This document shows positions 1-13,900 of a stretch of DNA of 64,000 bases, one piece after another. This DNA comes from Balanoglossus misakiensis (Eukaryota; Hemichordata), in the NCBI GenBank assembly GCA_040954595.2, contig CM082587.2, positions 4,836,001-4,900,000 on the forward strand, given 5' to 3'. Made by a program: the position numbers and the translations under genes. Numbering within the stretch: position 1 is the stretch's first letter; every line of letters starts with the position of its first letter. Below the pieces are notes generated by a model. It did not search any database. It saw nothing but the letters and a program-made list of their open reading frames with translations, and had not been told where the DNA came from.

Positions 1-1826
1 AGAAGTTTGGACGGGTAAAGTGCGTTGATTTGAAAACCAAAGCGTCGTATCCATGATGCAGATGGGTGATTTGTTAAACGACTCGCTAACATGACTTAAG
101 GCATCTAACATTTTCTCTATATTTTGAACACAGAGCAAGCTCGTTGGTACTGTAACAGACATTGTTTTATCTGGTTTCCCCTCTTATCAGACATTATTCC
201 CCGGGGCGTGAAATATGACTTCACTAAAAACCAGTCGAGCCGGGGTGATAATTAAAGCCTTTTCGTCAGAACATGGACGCAGGATGGTCAGAGAACAATT
301 GGCGAAAAGCTGACATCGTCTGCGTCTTTTCAATCGGGAATAAAAAAAATTAAAAGAAGTTTCAAGTGCCGAGTAAGGAGCTAAAAAAGCTATTCAATTG
401 AAGTTGCGGTCAAAAGAATTTTTTCCAGTGAAACTTAAGCTGCCGGCGCTGGAAACAGCGTAGAAATCTCGAGGAGTTAGGGAACCCGCTCAAGAGTGCC
501 GGATTACTGCTTGAAGTGGATGTGATCATTATGAACTCCCCGTAATGCCATTAAAATCTCCGAATCTTCAATGGGGACGCAATTTAAGGTCACGGGTCAT
601 AAATTTAGAAAAAAAACTACGAGGATTTTGTGCGACTGTGTTGCTGTTTCCAATAGGAACTATGGGTTGTGTTGGGGTGGTCGTCTGCTCTGAGAAGCAT
701 AAGGACTGGCCATTTTTGTCGGATTGTATAAATAAGGCGAGGGGTATGCCTTACAGTTTTATCAATAGTGATGTCACCGTATGCAAATGCAAACATAAAC
801 GAAACCCGGCCGGTGAAGTTTAGCCCTGTATGATTTTGTCTCGTTTCTATCCTTGTGTTGTTTTTTCTGGTGAACGATTAGCTTGTGCGCGTTTAGTTTT
901 TTTTTTTTTTGTCGGTTACTCTTACCGAACTACCGATATTTTTTAACGGGAGACCACAAATTCAGATTCGCGTCGCGTAAACATTGGTAAGTCTCTCTAA
1001 TAAAACACTCTGTGCTGGATAAATTAGCACTAAGAGGTTTTTCGCACTGGAAGCGGTTATTTTTGCGGATTCGTTCGGTTTACCGTCGTCGCGAAACACT
1101 TTCCGAATCGTCGCCTGCAGTGTGTATGAATCGTTCGGTCCAACGTGATCACACAATAACTGTTTAGGGTTATGAATATTAATTGCGTGTGTGGGGTGCT
1201 GGACGTATTGTATGTGTGGCGTTGAATGATTGATGTTTGTATACGTCTGAGGCAGGCAACCAACACCAATAGGGGCTTCCCTGTATAACATCTGGCGGTA
1301 GATGACCGAGCGCAGTTTCCTACTGGACGGCGACGAACACGAAGCAGCAGCCTTTCGGAGACGCCGGGCTTTCATTGTGTGGCTGTCACTGAATGCAGCA
1401 GGCAGATTCCTGAGGACGCGTCTGAGACCAAGTAGGCGAGACAGTGCTTGAGTCACCGGCTGCAGTCAAGCTGCGACCACTCTGCTGACGGAGGCCCCGG
1501 GTTCACTTATGCATATACACTATACGCACAGGCATCCGTGAACTGAGTTGACTTTCGCAGTATACACTCAACGTGCACGTGAACACTGCTCCACCGTCCC
1601 CGTTTAGGGACATCGCTGGACTGAACCTGGTTTGTTTTTCTTCACTTAGTCACAGCGGCGGTGACTTCCTGTACTTTGAGACTACAAGCCCCTTGTGATA
1701 TATGGAGTGCGAAGCCTAGGCGATAATTCGAGGGACTCACTTCACAATTTCAGCCGAGGGACATCAATGAGAGAGAACGCTAACCGTCCGCGAGCCTCTG
1801 TCTACGTATCAAGCCCATTCGGAACC
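1..1826. other. Upstream flank and putative 5' UTR of the EGFL7-like gene
   Basis: I see no convincing coding exon here. Short open frames (for example 545-823 + and 962-1456 -) have no recognisable domain and look like chance. A T14 run lies at 897-910. The transcription start of the downstream gene cannot be fixed from sequence: there is no clear TATA box at a sensible distance from the start codon at 1827. In-frame upstream ATGs at 1695 and 1767 exist but would put a long polar stretch before the signal peptide. Confidence 0.4.
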
Positions 1827-1918
1827 ATGTCAACTGTGTATTTCGTAGCGTTTGTGGTGTGCCTGCTTTTCTTCGTGGAACACGGCGATGCGTCGGCGGA
1901 CTATTTGCACCGCGCCGG
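1827..1918 (+). CDS. EGFL7: EGFL7-like coding exon 1: signal peptide
   Basis: This exon encodes residues 1-30 plus two bases of the next codon. The ATG at 1827 sits in an ACC-ATG context with A at -3 and directly begins a hydrophobic leader ([14 protein letters not shown]) ending near a small-residue cleavage region (DASA). In-frame ATGs at 1767 and 1695 would bury the leader behind about 20-44 polar residues, so 1827 is preferred. The donor is GG|GTAAGT at 1919, a near-perfect consensus. The next exon is 21.3 kb away. Confidence 0.85.
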
Positions 1919-4900
1919 GTAAGTGCAACGTTCAATATTTCCCCCTACTTTGTCAGCGATCTTGTTCCCAACATTCTTTGCTGTTCGTAACAAAGTACTT
2001 GCGGGGCCGGCCAAATTGTGTGCATGGCTCTGCGTGTAAAATACTCTCTCCCTCTCTCTCGTTCGCTGAAGTGATCTGCCCTGTCACTGCAGTGCCGAGA
2101 TATTAAAAAAAGTCAACCCCCTTCACTTGTCTGTGTAGAGGTTTTGAATTTGTGAGACGGAATGTATATACCCCTAATTGATGTGTAATCACATTAAAAC
2201 AAGTCTCTCGACGGTTTAAATGGCTTCGACGTTGATTGATTGGAGGGGATTTCGGGTCACATGCCAAGATTGTCAAGTCGAAGTTTGTGAAAGGTTGCCG
2301 TGCTCTTTCTATTCTGTCCGACATTTTCGGTGGTTGAAAAATAGGGGCATTTGCGAGTAGAAGCAAACGGAGATAAAGCGCTTGGTCGCCATCGTCTGGT
2401 CGACGGCTGGATGTGTAGATTCTCGACATACTTCTAATAGAGTGATATACAGTATTTACACATGAGCACATACTCGTAGTGACTGATTTCAGGGCACCAC
2501 GGCAGAAAAGCACTTCCAGCTGTGCGTCTGCGTGACCTTCAACTACACAGGGCTCGCGTTTTCACTCGGTTCCCCCGCGCAAACAGTGCGGGATATACGC
2601 GCCGCGAGAAACTTTGCGATCCGATGTTGCGTGGTGGTGGCCTATACCCTGGTTCCTTTTGTTGTTGTTTCCTTTACCCTCGGATTCTTGGGTTGTGGGA
2701 GGGGGGAGTGAAAGTTCGCTTTTGTGATGACAGTCGGCAGATGTGGTGGTCGGTGCAGTGTATCGCAGCCATTAATTATATCGTCAAACCGAGTTTTATA
2801 CAGTCAGAGCACCAGTCGCCTCTGTCTGTATGGATTCCATTTACTCGTGGTATATGTATGTATACAGTGCCCCCCCCCCCCGTATGCCCCGCATAAAAGT
2901 AACCCTTAGCGAGCTCATGCACGATAGGGACCGTTCCATTTCTCCCATGCTGGGAGGGGGGGGGGGAATAGCTGATCAGTCGGTTTCGAAGTCTTTTTCT
3001 GTCTAACTCTAAAAAAGTGTTGAAATGTGATCAGTTTACATGGTTTACGGTCGAGGCCCGGCGCTGACTTTTCCTCCTACGCACAACCTAACTTGTCAAC
3101 ATGCCGAGCGTCTCGGCGAATCTCGTCGTAAAATGTCCTGTTGTTTGTGTTCAGTTGTGCCACATTGGTGTGCGTTTTGCCCCTGGGCTATAATTTCACA
3201 GAGTTACGACTCCTTATAGCAGACTATGGTGCCACCCCTACCATGCAAATACCAATCCAATTTGCCTCGGTTCGTCAGTTCTATTTTCGCGAACCGCTGA
3301 GACAAAATACAGAGAACGTGTTTTAGGTCCTTAAGTATCTCGATTTCTCTTAATCCCAATTTCCCCCAGACCCGTGATGTACTTTTTTGATTACCCGTCC
3401 GTCTCGGCGCAACGCATACTGGGAAACTGTCTTCGGTGAAGTTAGATTCGGCGCTATGCCCCCGGGTATAAAAGCAAAGGGAAAAGTCAAAGCAATAGAG
3501 GTGTTACCCGTGAAACCTTGAGTCGGGATTTTTAGGGGATGGCTTGGTGTCTGATTTGTGCGATCAATACCCTTGTCGCCGGAAGAAATATGCTCAAGTG
3601 ACTTTATTTTGAAACGATCTTAGCACAGGTGTGCATGCTACTGAGCCACTTAAAAGTTCAACATAATGAAAAAATCCAAGTGTGCGTGAACTCGGTTCTT
3701 TGTTTCAAATAGTTTTCACAAAATAACCGAGTCCAGCGATAATATTATGATTCTTGCAGTTTGTTTTTGGCGGGTGGGGGGGGGGGCATTGCGAAGAAAT
3801 GACTTTTTCATTCCGTTCTTTTGGTGGGAAGTAAGTTGTACACAATGATGACTTTGCGTATTTTTAGCTGCCAGTTTTATAACAGTACTCAACACTACCC
3901 CTAATCGCCAAATTTTTGGTAGAGTACCGCAACGGCCTACTTGAAAAAATATCAACCTCGATGTAAACGGCGCCGTGCTCAGGGGACACCCAAAAATGGA
4001 CACTGCACGAACTTTTAAAAATCTCTTAGCATTTTCTGGCTTTACAGGCACTTTCCAATCAGCCGTCGGTTTCATCTTCCATTCTGGCACGCATCCCATC
4101 TCAGAGAAAACCGAACGCGCGCGAGACACTTCAATTATTGCAGTTACCCGTGCCCGGAAAAAGAAAGAAAAAGTTCCTCGAGTGTGTTTCTTCTCGCCAG
4201 TTCTTTATCTTGGTAGTCTGATACGTATATGTGTTCCTTTTACATCGTCGCACGTCTGTAACAATGGATACATAAAAAATCGGCCCTCAGGGTGTCAAAT
4301 ATGCGAGTGCCTTTTAAAGCGACTCGTGTACATTTCAGAAGTAAATCTCAAAGATAACATGTCCATTTCGATCGGGCGTGAAGCAAAAGTTCAAAAGTTT
4401 CAAGTCTGAAAAGAAAGATTATGCGGGCAAAAATCAAATGAAATATATGTAGTTATTATGACATTGTGAAGTTGTTGTTGTTTATAATACGCGAGAGATG
4501 AAATTCTTCAACAAATAGTGGTATACATACAGCATTCGTGCAAGAAATAAGTACAAAAAAGTTCTAAAATGGTTTTGGTTGCAAGATATTTTTTTCTACC
4601 AGACATTGTCAAGGAAACAGAAACAGATCGCGCTAGTTTCTTCTTTGGTGTGACTGTGTCTGTGACGTCACTACGCACACTTATCGGCTTCCACAGCTCG
4701 AGTCAGGCTACGGCAATAAACAAAAGACCAAATCGATCTCATACTTGTCGAAACACAGCATGTAACATAACGTGTCGAACGTATAGAACCTGTCAGTAGC
4801 CCTTTTTTTTATGTAATACTGTTTGTTGCTTGGTTGGGTGGGTGTTGTTGCTCAAGGCGCGAGCTGATTGTTGATTTTTTGTTGCCGAAAAAAAATGTTT

Positions 4901-7900
4901 TATTGGTCATAAAACCGAGCCTTTCAAAATCTGAGTAAATATAGCCGGTGTCGTAAATATCGCCTATTTTATTGCGACCTGAAAACAATGTCGAGGTTTT
5001 CCAGGCTGACTGGGAACATGGACACACACTCGCAGACTGAGGACAACGCTGTTAAACGCTGTGTGTGACATTGCAAGGCGTCCCAGGATCGATGCTTTAG
5101 TAATTGATTTTGACAAGGGGAGCTTGTAAGCGTAGCACAGTTGGCGAGACGGAAACAACGTTGTCGTTGAGCTAAATAAAGATCGCGAACTCAAATTAAA
5201 CAGCGTCCTCGTGGATTCGACATTGTTGAGAGACTTACTTCTCCCCGGCGAACAAAAACTGCGTCTCAGTTCCTTCGCGCCATGACCTTTTTTTCTCTCC
5301 AGCGACTAAACAGACGCGGTGACGGACCTCACACTACTGTCAGACTGAGAAAGCTATCTCTCAGCACACTTCGGCACAATCTTCTTAAAATGCGAGCTTT
5401 CAATACCCCCGCCGTTTATCTGCAAGAGCTTGTCCGCACCGATGATAAAACGTTCTATCTTTTACTTTCGCACGGGTTAAAAGATGATAAGTGCCCAATC
5501 GTTCTCCGGCGACCCGTTGCCAAAGTTGCCTTCTTTGTGTTCGTTATTCATTGCACCGGGGGAGTCGATAACCGCCATGCAAAGTCGCTCCGTCGCCATA
5601 TTTGAAAGTTAGCCGTTTAACAAAATTCACTCAGTCGTCAGTGACTTAGAAGCTGCCTGTTCAAGTACATGGGCGATCTAATTTGAGGAAGTTAGAGTTC
5701 ATTATCGTCCACTGGCAAGGTCGCGTGACCAGTTCGCTTCGACCAAAAAAAGACAACAGCGCTCCATCTGAACAAATAAAGGAAGCAACGCACGGCAATG
5801 CGCGAGGAGTGAAAATGGCACATTACAAATCGCATTTTCATTGCTTGTTACGCCTTGATGAAGATAAAGCAAAGTTGAAATAGTGTCTAAGAAAGCGACT
5901 CGACTTATCTCTTGCCAGGTTCAAACACATAGACACCGTCGGATCGCCATTACTGTCAGATTAGGTTCAACTCATCTGAAAAGAAACATCCTTTTAACTA
6001 ACATTATAGGGAGTCGGGGTTTTGGCGATTAGTGAAAGGAGTTTTTTTCTTGGCGCTTGTTCCTTGAGTGTAAAGATTTAGCCAAATTACTTTCGCAGAT
6101 AGACGGACCATTAAAAAATTATCCATCATTATCCAGAGGTCAAACGCGCCTTTTCAGGATTACTCTTATAGTCTGGTATCTGGAAGGGCACAATTTGCCG
6201 CTAATGAGCGAACCCATTCGCGGATCGCCGACGGTTTCTTTGTGTGTGTGGTTGTTTTTAGCTTGGCGGCGCTTCTCGTTAGTGTCGTCACAAATCAGAA
6301 AGGATATGCTTGGCAAGTACAAACTGTTTACGTATCCAGTAATTTTCTGAACCATCAGCGTTTTCTGGGGGAATAGCCGGCCGCGCTGCCACATGTCGTT
6401 TTGAAAGTGTGACACATGGAACGCCCCTGTCCGTACCCTTCAACTCAAAAATTCACCCCGGTGTTTATTGTGAGAAAAAGTGAATAAATAACACAGGAAG
6501 CAGCGAAAAATTCGGTATATTGATCGTGTTGTCACGCATCATACATGATGCCCCCCACTCTTTCCGACCGTTTCAACATCTGAAGATGCTGTCGTCACCT
6601 TGAAACGTTGCATTCACGTCTGCTTGCCGGCTCGGGCTAATTACGGGCTCTGGGTAAACCGAGCCACTTAAAGCGGCTCTGGCTGGAATTTTCGGTCGGA
6701 CCGACGCAATTTAGATTGACTTTAAGCGAGATTGGAACAGATGTAGCATTATAAATATCCACCGAGACGGAATGATCGAAGTTCGCTTAATTTCACCCAC
6801 AAAATGCGGTCATAATACACCTAAGCAGGCGTAACATTCACTGTTGCTGAATTTTCGCTTTCTCGCCCGACTCCCTAGCTCACCTGCGATTCCACTGCAT
6901 CCAACCGGGTTCGTTTTCGCAATACCTTTTAAATGCATCTCTCAACCGGATTTCTGCTTTAATCTGCTACTTCACGATCAGTTAAACCTTTTTATTCCAA
7001 ACCCTGTCGCGAGTCTGCGCTTCCACTCAGACGTAAAATGCCAGCCACTCGACGTAATCATGGCAATTGCAAGTACATGCAAAATGTCACGGATGAGGTA
7101 AAACATATATTTCTGGAGGTCTCTGTTACACCTAACTTCGGAAGAGTTTTTTTGCGGTGAAACTCGATCGGGGGAGATATCACAAACGTTACGGGTAATG
7201 TTTCTGTCTATCGAAGGACGGTCGTACCGAAAACCTAGAAATATACACACTCTGAACTCGGAAGGGCCCGTCGTCCGCTCGCGCGAGTCGTTAGCTAGAC
7301 TACAGCAAAGAGACCTTGGCAGGCGAAGATGAGAAGAGCTATGGTTGTAGAGAAAGCAACGGATAGATCAAGGTTATACCTATTGCAAAAACATCTCTGT
7401 AAATGCCAGGGCAGTGTCAAAATTTACTTGAGTCCCGTCTGAGGCCACAAATGCTTTTGTCCCGGGCTCCTTAGTCTTAAAGACCCTATACCAACCTTGC
7501 ACCCAATCAGAATGTGAAAAGTACCGCACTTTTAATCAATGGGCAAATTCTGATTTGCACGGTTTTTGTATATTTTTGTTGCAGTATTTTCCCAGGCGAA
7601 TCGGAAATCCCTCTTCGCACTTTTACCGTTAAAAATCTCTCCCATTTGTTCGAAGTGTTGAAAGGCACGCCAATCAAGTCAAAATGGAAGTAAACCGTTT
7701 TGGTTGTTAAAAAGCAACTCTTTGATCGCCGGGTCAGTTTATCTCAGTCCATAAAAAACGAAGTCTGTGACCGGCGAGGTTATAAACACAAAACAGGCTA
7801 CGATTTCTTCATTCCCGTTCGCCTTCGGTAGTATTCCGCAAAGTTTACGCATAAGAGCGTTTTTCGGGGAGACTTAGAACGCACCGCCGGGGAGTGTTGG

Positions 7901-10900
7901 AAACAGAAGACGGTGAGAGAGTCCCCGGATGTATTGAGAAAATGTAGCCGCGCCAAATGATTCAGTGAACGACAACGGATAATGCACTTCTTGTTGTAAC
8001 TTCAGAAGTGAACGGCTGCGGTGCCACGATGTTAAGTGTCAAAAATGCCAGTCTGCGTTACCCAAGTGCAGCTAACGTGCAATGTCATGAATGATCCCCT
8101 CGAAAGACGCAAACATTCCAAAGGTGCATACGATATCAAGTGAATCGGGAACATATTTTGTTTCGTCTTAATTCTAGTAAAACACGGTCATATCGAAAAA
8201 TGTTCTAAAATACACACCAGGTGTCATTGCTTATTTTCATAGGAATATCAGACATCTTTTACCTGTCCAAAAACACTCCAAATAATGCATGGTAATACAC
8301 ATTGTACGTTTGTGGACCGTAAAATGTTTTGGCCCGGGGCATGTTTAGGCGTGGTCACGTTTCATTGAAGCGCACAAGTTCAACACAATACAAAGCTTGC
8401 CGAGTACAGCATTTGAAAGAGAACCGATATCTCACAAGGGGTGACGACGAAACAGTGAAATCAAGGTTGAACAAACTTCTCGGCAAATTTCTTGAGTATG
8501 GCGGGCCTTTTTTGTGACTCTAAATGCCTTAATTGATAAGTGTACCTCAGGGCGTGGTTGCATCTGGTACTTTCACAGATAAAGTGGTGTTGTGGTGAGT
8601 CCGTTTTCCTCCAGGAGGGGAGTAACGGGGCCGGATGCGTGGATTTGGAGAAATGACACACTTCCCCTCCGGTTCCACGAGACACTTGTGGCCGGCTATC
8701 TCTTATCTCCTAGACTTCGTAAAGGTATAGGGGCATATGGTAGAGATACGCCCGGCCTTTAAAAGTGGCTGATTTATGGAGTCCCTTGGTCTGTGCTGTT
8801 TTTATGGCTTTAATCGCCGACTCCTATACGCTGCATTTTCACGCCTCGGCTATTTATTCTCCATCACGGCAGTCTGTAGTCGTCCTATTTCACTCCAGGT
8901 TTTTCCCCTTCCCATCTATACATGCACAGCCACCCAGAGTTGCTCAGTGTCGTAAAAAGGGCACCGCTATTTTACGGCAACGCTGGCCCGTATCAGAAGA
9001 ACACCGCTATTTTACGGCAACGCTGGCCCCGTATCGGAAGAATGAAATCGCTCTTTATTGCAAATATCATTGCCCACCAGACAGAAAGTGCGTCTGTACA
9101 CGCATCGGAAGAACTTCTTCAACCGTAAAACTGTATGACAGGTCCCGGCAGTGATGAAAAACACATCAGGGGCATTCACGTCTGACAGATTTTTATCAAC
9201 GAAAAGTGTAGAGTTGTTACACGCATCGAGTCTGAGTCAGAACACATCGCTTTGTGAGTAAAAAAAGTTCACTTGTGAAGTGATAAACGAAATACCAAGG
9301 TTTGTTTTATATCAGTGATAGATAGAAGAGACAGTCAGACTGAATATACAGATGCAGCGGTTGCCTGGCAACTGAAAGTGTGCCCAAACCACTGTATACA
9401 CAGACTGCGCACAATTTACAACCTCCGACGCAGGCTCGTAAATGGGTCAAGTTTAGCAACTTGTATATCATTTTATGCGAGTTTCTTCAAGAGGTGAAGC
9501 GGGTTGTAAATACGGCGAGAATCTGTCAATATTGACAGCAAACAGCGTTTACGGGTCTCCGTGAACTTCTTCGCGAAAGAAAGCGGCGCACAGTGTGAGT
9601 AAGAATGATCAGACAAAAGATGTCGTTGAACTAACTGTCCCCGTAGGTGCGTGCTTGTATAGATGGGAAGCCATGTTTATTACATGCGTGCCTGTCTGTA
9701 TTATTGCATGCACATGACTGTCCATGGTTGTACAGATCCCAAGGGAACTGTTTCTTGTGGGGGCGCGGTAATCACACACATACGCATATACACACCCACA
9801 CCACGCTACTGTGTTTATTTGTTACACTCTCGGGTAGAAAATTGTGTAACAGAGGGACACCTCATTAAAACGCAGATAACACCCCGTGATGCTGGCCTCG
9901 ACAGAGAGGACACGGACTCGCTGACCTAGTATCTTGGCGATGTCGTGCTTTGATCTCGTTGGCTTCAGACTAAACAGACCCGAACATCTTTTATTCGACT
10001 GAACCTGTTATTTACTCGGGGTCTTAAAATATATGTATCGTCGACTGTCACGTGTGCACGCCGGTGGCCATATGCGATTGCGAGCAGATCTCTCACCCGT
10101 GCCAGCCTTAGCCTAAGAGGAGGAAAATAATCCCGAGCAGACAAGCACTGTGGTTAAAAGGGCTTGATGCGAAACATTCAGAATGAGTTAAGGAATTCTT
10201 GGCTTTTAAAACCAAGGGTTCCTTAATAGTTAGCCGGTCGATCAACTGATTTCACGTGACATGTGAGTGTGTGTGTGACTGTACATGTGGTAACACTTTG
10301 TTACTGTGCTCCCGGAACGCGTGTGGGCACCGTGTTCTCGTCCACACCTCAGCCTAATTGTTGCCAAAATGCATTCCACAATTAAGGCGAGATAAAGCGA
10401 AATCGTGTTTTTTTTCCAACACGGAAAATGAAGGCAAACAGGGGGTGCCACTCACGACTTTACTTCCAAGCTCAATACATGTATTGGCCGTCCCCAATGT
10501 GCCGCACATTACTGCTACTTCGCCACCTGCAGAAGAATTCCAACAGTGAAACGAGAACAAAGACGCGATTCGTCTACTTGCGTACCCCCTTTTTTACAAA
10601 CGTTTTGCAGGTCCTTTAGGAACTGACATACCGATACCATGCCAGAGCAGTTACGCAGCAAATATCTTCATTTCTCCACCGTCTTTGTTGATAAAATTGC
10701 TCGGCGCGGGGGTCAAAAGGTTCGCCACCATTCTCTCTCGCTTGGTCTGATTTCACAACAAATATTAATTTACACATTCGATCATTTTCAGAAACGGTCT
10801 GACCTTAAGTCGGCGTAGCAAAGGTCATTTTCCGAGCGGAATAAAATCCCAGTCTTGATTACATAAACTCAGTGTTTCAGTAAGCAAGTGACGTATTTTT

Positions 10901-13900
10901 TCAGACGAAGTTGTTGGCGTGTTTTCTTGCCTTGCAAGAGCCTGGAGCGTCGCGTCAACTTGTAAAATAACTGGTGTGGCATGGGCTTGAAATGCCGTTA
11001 TTTTTGTGTCATAGTTTGGGCCGCGATTGCCGTCAAAATCAATAGCTATTGTCCCACAGACGCAAGTGTCTGATTGGAAAGTGCTTTGTCCAACCAAGGG
11101 GCCGTGTCAATGACCTGCCGTCCCTCGCCAGCTCCGGGACGATCCCCTAAACCGTTCCCTTTATAAGTGAGAAGGCAAAAAGCCTACACAAATTCTTAAT
11201 CATGCTGAATAAACGTCCCTGTACCAAGTCCATTTAAGTGTGCTGGCAAAACCTCTCGCCGACTCCAGAAGTCTTTCCAAGTATGATAAGGGCTAAATAG
11301 CCCGCTAATCTAAACCTTTTAAAGTCGGAACACAGACCCACGGGGAAATGCCAGTCCTCCATACACTCGTCTGTTTCCGGAATGGAAAAGTTTGTGTGCG
11401 TGCGTTCGACTTTGATTCTCCCAGCGCAGACTAGACCTGGTCCAGACGTATGTAACCACATGACATATTCGGACAAATATGCCTGCCTGTCAAAAAGCTA
11501 TGTTCAGTTATCGGGGACGGTTTCCGACAAAAGCCAGGCCGAATGTGTTGGCTGTTGTCATTACTCACTAGAAAATGTTTTCTCGGCTGTGTCAAAGTTA
11601 TATGTTTGAAGAGGGGGGGGGGGGGGCAGGAGGTGGAATCGAGAGGGGTGGTGTGGAGGTGTCAATCTAGAACATCAAACTTCAAATTAGTCGCGTTGAA
11701 TTTGTTTTAGCCTTGGCAGATTTTAGGCGATCATGTTATAATATCAAACATGGTAGACATTACACGCATTGCTCTGTGATCAGAATGCACTATTAGGTGA
11801 CGAAATAATGAGGAGAGAAAAACTTTATCATATCAACATTTCAGGAATTGCCAAATAAACAATTACATGTATTACCGATTGCCTACGCCCCCAAATTAGG
11901 CTTGATGGCAGAAATATTTGACAGTATCGCTCAACAAGAACAGAGGAGCGTTCATTTTAATCCGCTCCACTGGTAGAAAAACGCACTCGCCGCGTGGTAT
12001 ACTGGGACCCACTTATACAACCATTACGCGATGGCAAAATATTGATACAAAAATAAAACAACTTATCAAAACTACTTTTACATGGTTGCAAAAAAGTACA
12101 TTGCCTGCTCAAAAGGACCTCGATATGTATTATATTATCTTTGTAAGACTCCCTGATTTTAAAAAGTGACTTGTGACACACCATCGTTATTTATGTCATC
12201 TATAATGTATTATTGACGATAGATTCCGGGAGATAAGTGCTGTTTGTTTCACAGAAGACAAGTAGACAGATAAACGAGTTTTTAAAATTAGGCGTGACTC
12301 GGGATCACCGGTGACACGTTCCTTCTGGCTTTCCCCCCCCCCCCTCTCGAAAAGAGAATCACCACCCTTCTCAACAGCGCCGTGTTTGGATATTTGTTTA
12401 ATCCCGTTGCGAACCTCCGGAGAAAACCAAACAAACAGGCCGCTTAGAACCCCGCTCGCTGCTAATGGAGGGTCTCGGTTTTTGCCCACGGCTACGGGCA
12501 ACTGTGAAAACTTTGGCGAGATTGTTTGAAAAACAATGCCAAAAGTAACTGTGGCTATTCAAAATGACACGGCGCATACTGTCGTGTGAGGCCAAGTCAA
12601 GCACGAAAAATTAACCCCAACCGTTTGTTTGTGTATTTAATTTGAGCATGTTGAGAAGCAAGGGGTGTCCACTGACGGCATTTTCAATCAATGGTAGAGC
12701 TTTTTCGCGTATCGCTTACAGGAGAGAAAAAATTGCTCTCGACTCTGGGTTTTTTTTTCCTTGCACGTCATTCTACGCGAGGAATTTTGGCGATATTTTC
12801 ATATGAAGCGGTGTCGTGCGGGTGCTTCTGATTGGCCAATTCCGTCGCCATTCTTCAGGCGAGTGCACAACAGGTGCATGAATGACGTAACCTGTGAGGC
12901 AGAGTATTCAGAGTAAAATGATGTAACATGTGAGAATGTGTCCGGGATACTTCATGTGCGTCACCATTTCTGGCAAAGCCAAAAACCTTTTGTTATGCAA
13001 GAATTCACGTGACATGCCAAATGTTTGGGACAAGAGTTGGGCACTGACCGGCGACGGCCGTACGACTCCCTATGTTACCGACTGTATTCCTTCCTTCATC
13101 GGCAAATTATACGAATGATAGATAGATCTCTCACCGCCACTTTCAACATGGCAGCAAGATAAATAATTTTTACACGAGTAAAAAAAACGCAAAACGCGGG
13201 CATGCATAATGTCACTGTCGAAATTATTCAAGAAGCACTTCGCCGAGAGCTGTCAATGCCCTGCACCAAGACCATCCATTTTGCATCGTTGAACGGAACC
13301 ATGTATTGGTTCAATCGATCATTCCTCAAGCGGCTACGTTTTAGTTCTCAGAAGAGAACGTTTTAAGCCAAGACGGACTTTTATTCAGTGGTTTATGTTC
13401 AAACCAAAAGTCCCCAGGAACATAACCTGTATGCAGTGGCGATAAAGAGAGCAAGGCAAGACGCCAACGTCTTAAAACAACTGGCCACCGTCACGGAGAG
13501 GAGCGTCTTTTGCATTTGAAAGAAAAAAAATCATCCATGTCAACTTTAACTGGCTCGCTTTCAAACTGTCAACGTTGATCATTGTCAGTAATTCTAGACA
13601 CCAATTGCGCATGTCCGCCACATCTCCATAGAGCAGTGTGGTTAGACACTTCTGGCCGCGCCACGTCTTCTGAAGAGACGCGTGGCAATATTGACGCAAA
13701 ATTTATAATTTCCATATTTTTTAGATCTCGGCCATGTTATCATGCTCGAACTTGACTTGGGTTGGATTTCTGGGGCGGGTCGCCAAATCCGACACGGTCA
13801 CTCAAAATTCACGCCAAGCATGATCGGCCGCGGCGATCATATGTGTTTACCAAGGGCGAATCTTGCCGTTTGGAGGCAGTTAAAATTGTGAAAGACAGTT

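Noticed and set aside
3716-4409. Overlapping frames of 137 (-) and 144 (+) codons in intron 1
   Set aside because: No recognisable domain or splice context; antisense to each other and crossing a G11 run.
6580-6606. CTGAAGA...GAAAC pattern recalling a hammerhead ribozyme or Penelope-type repeat end
   Set aside because: The bases between CTGAAGA and GAAAC do not form a convincing stem II and no cleavage-site stem was found; probably chance.
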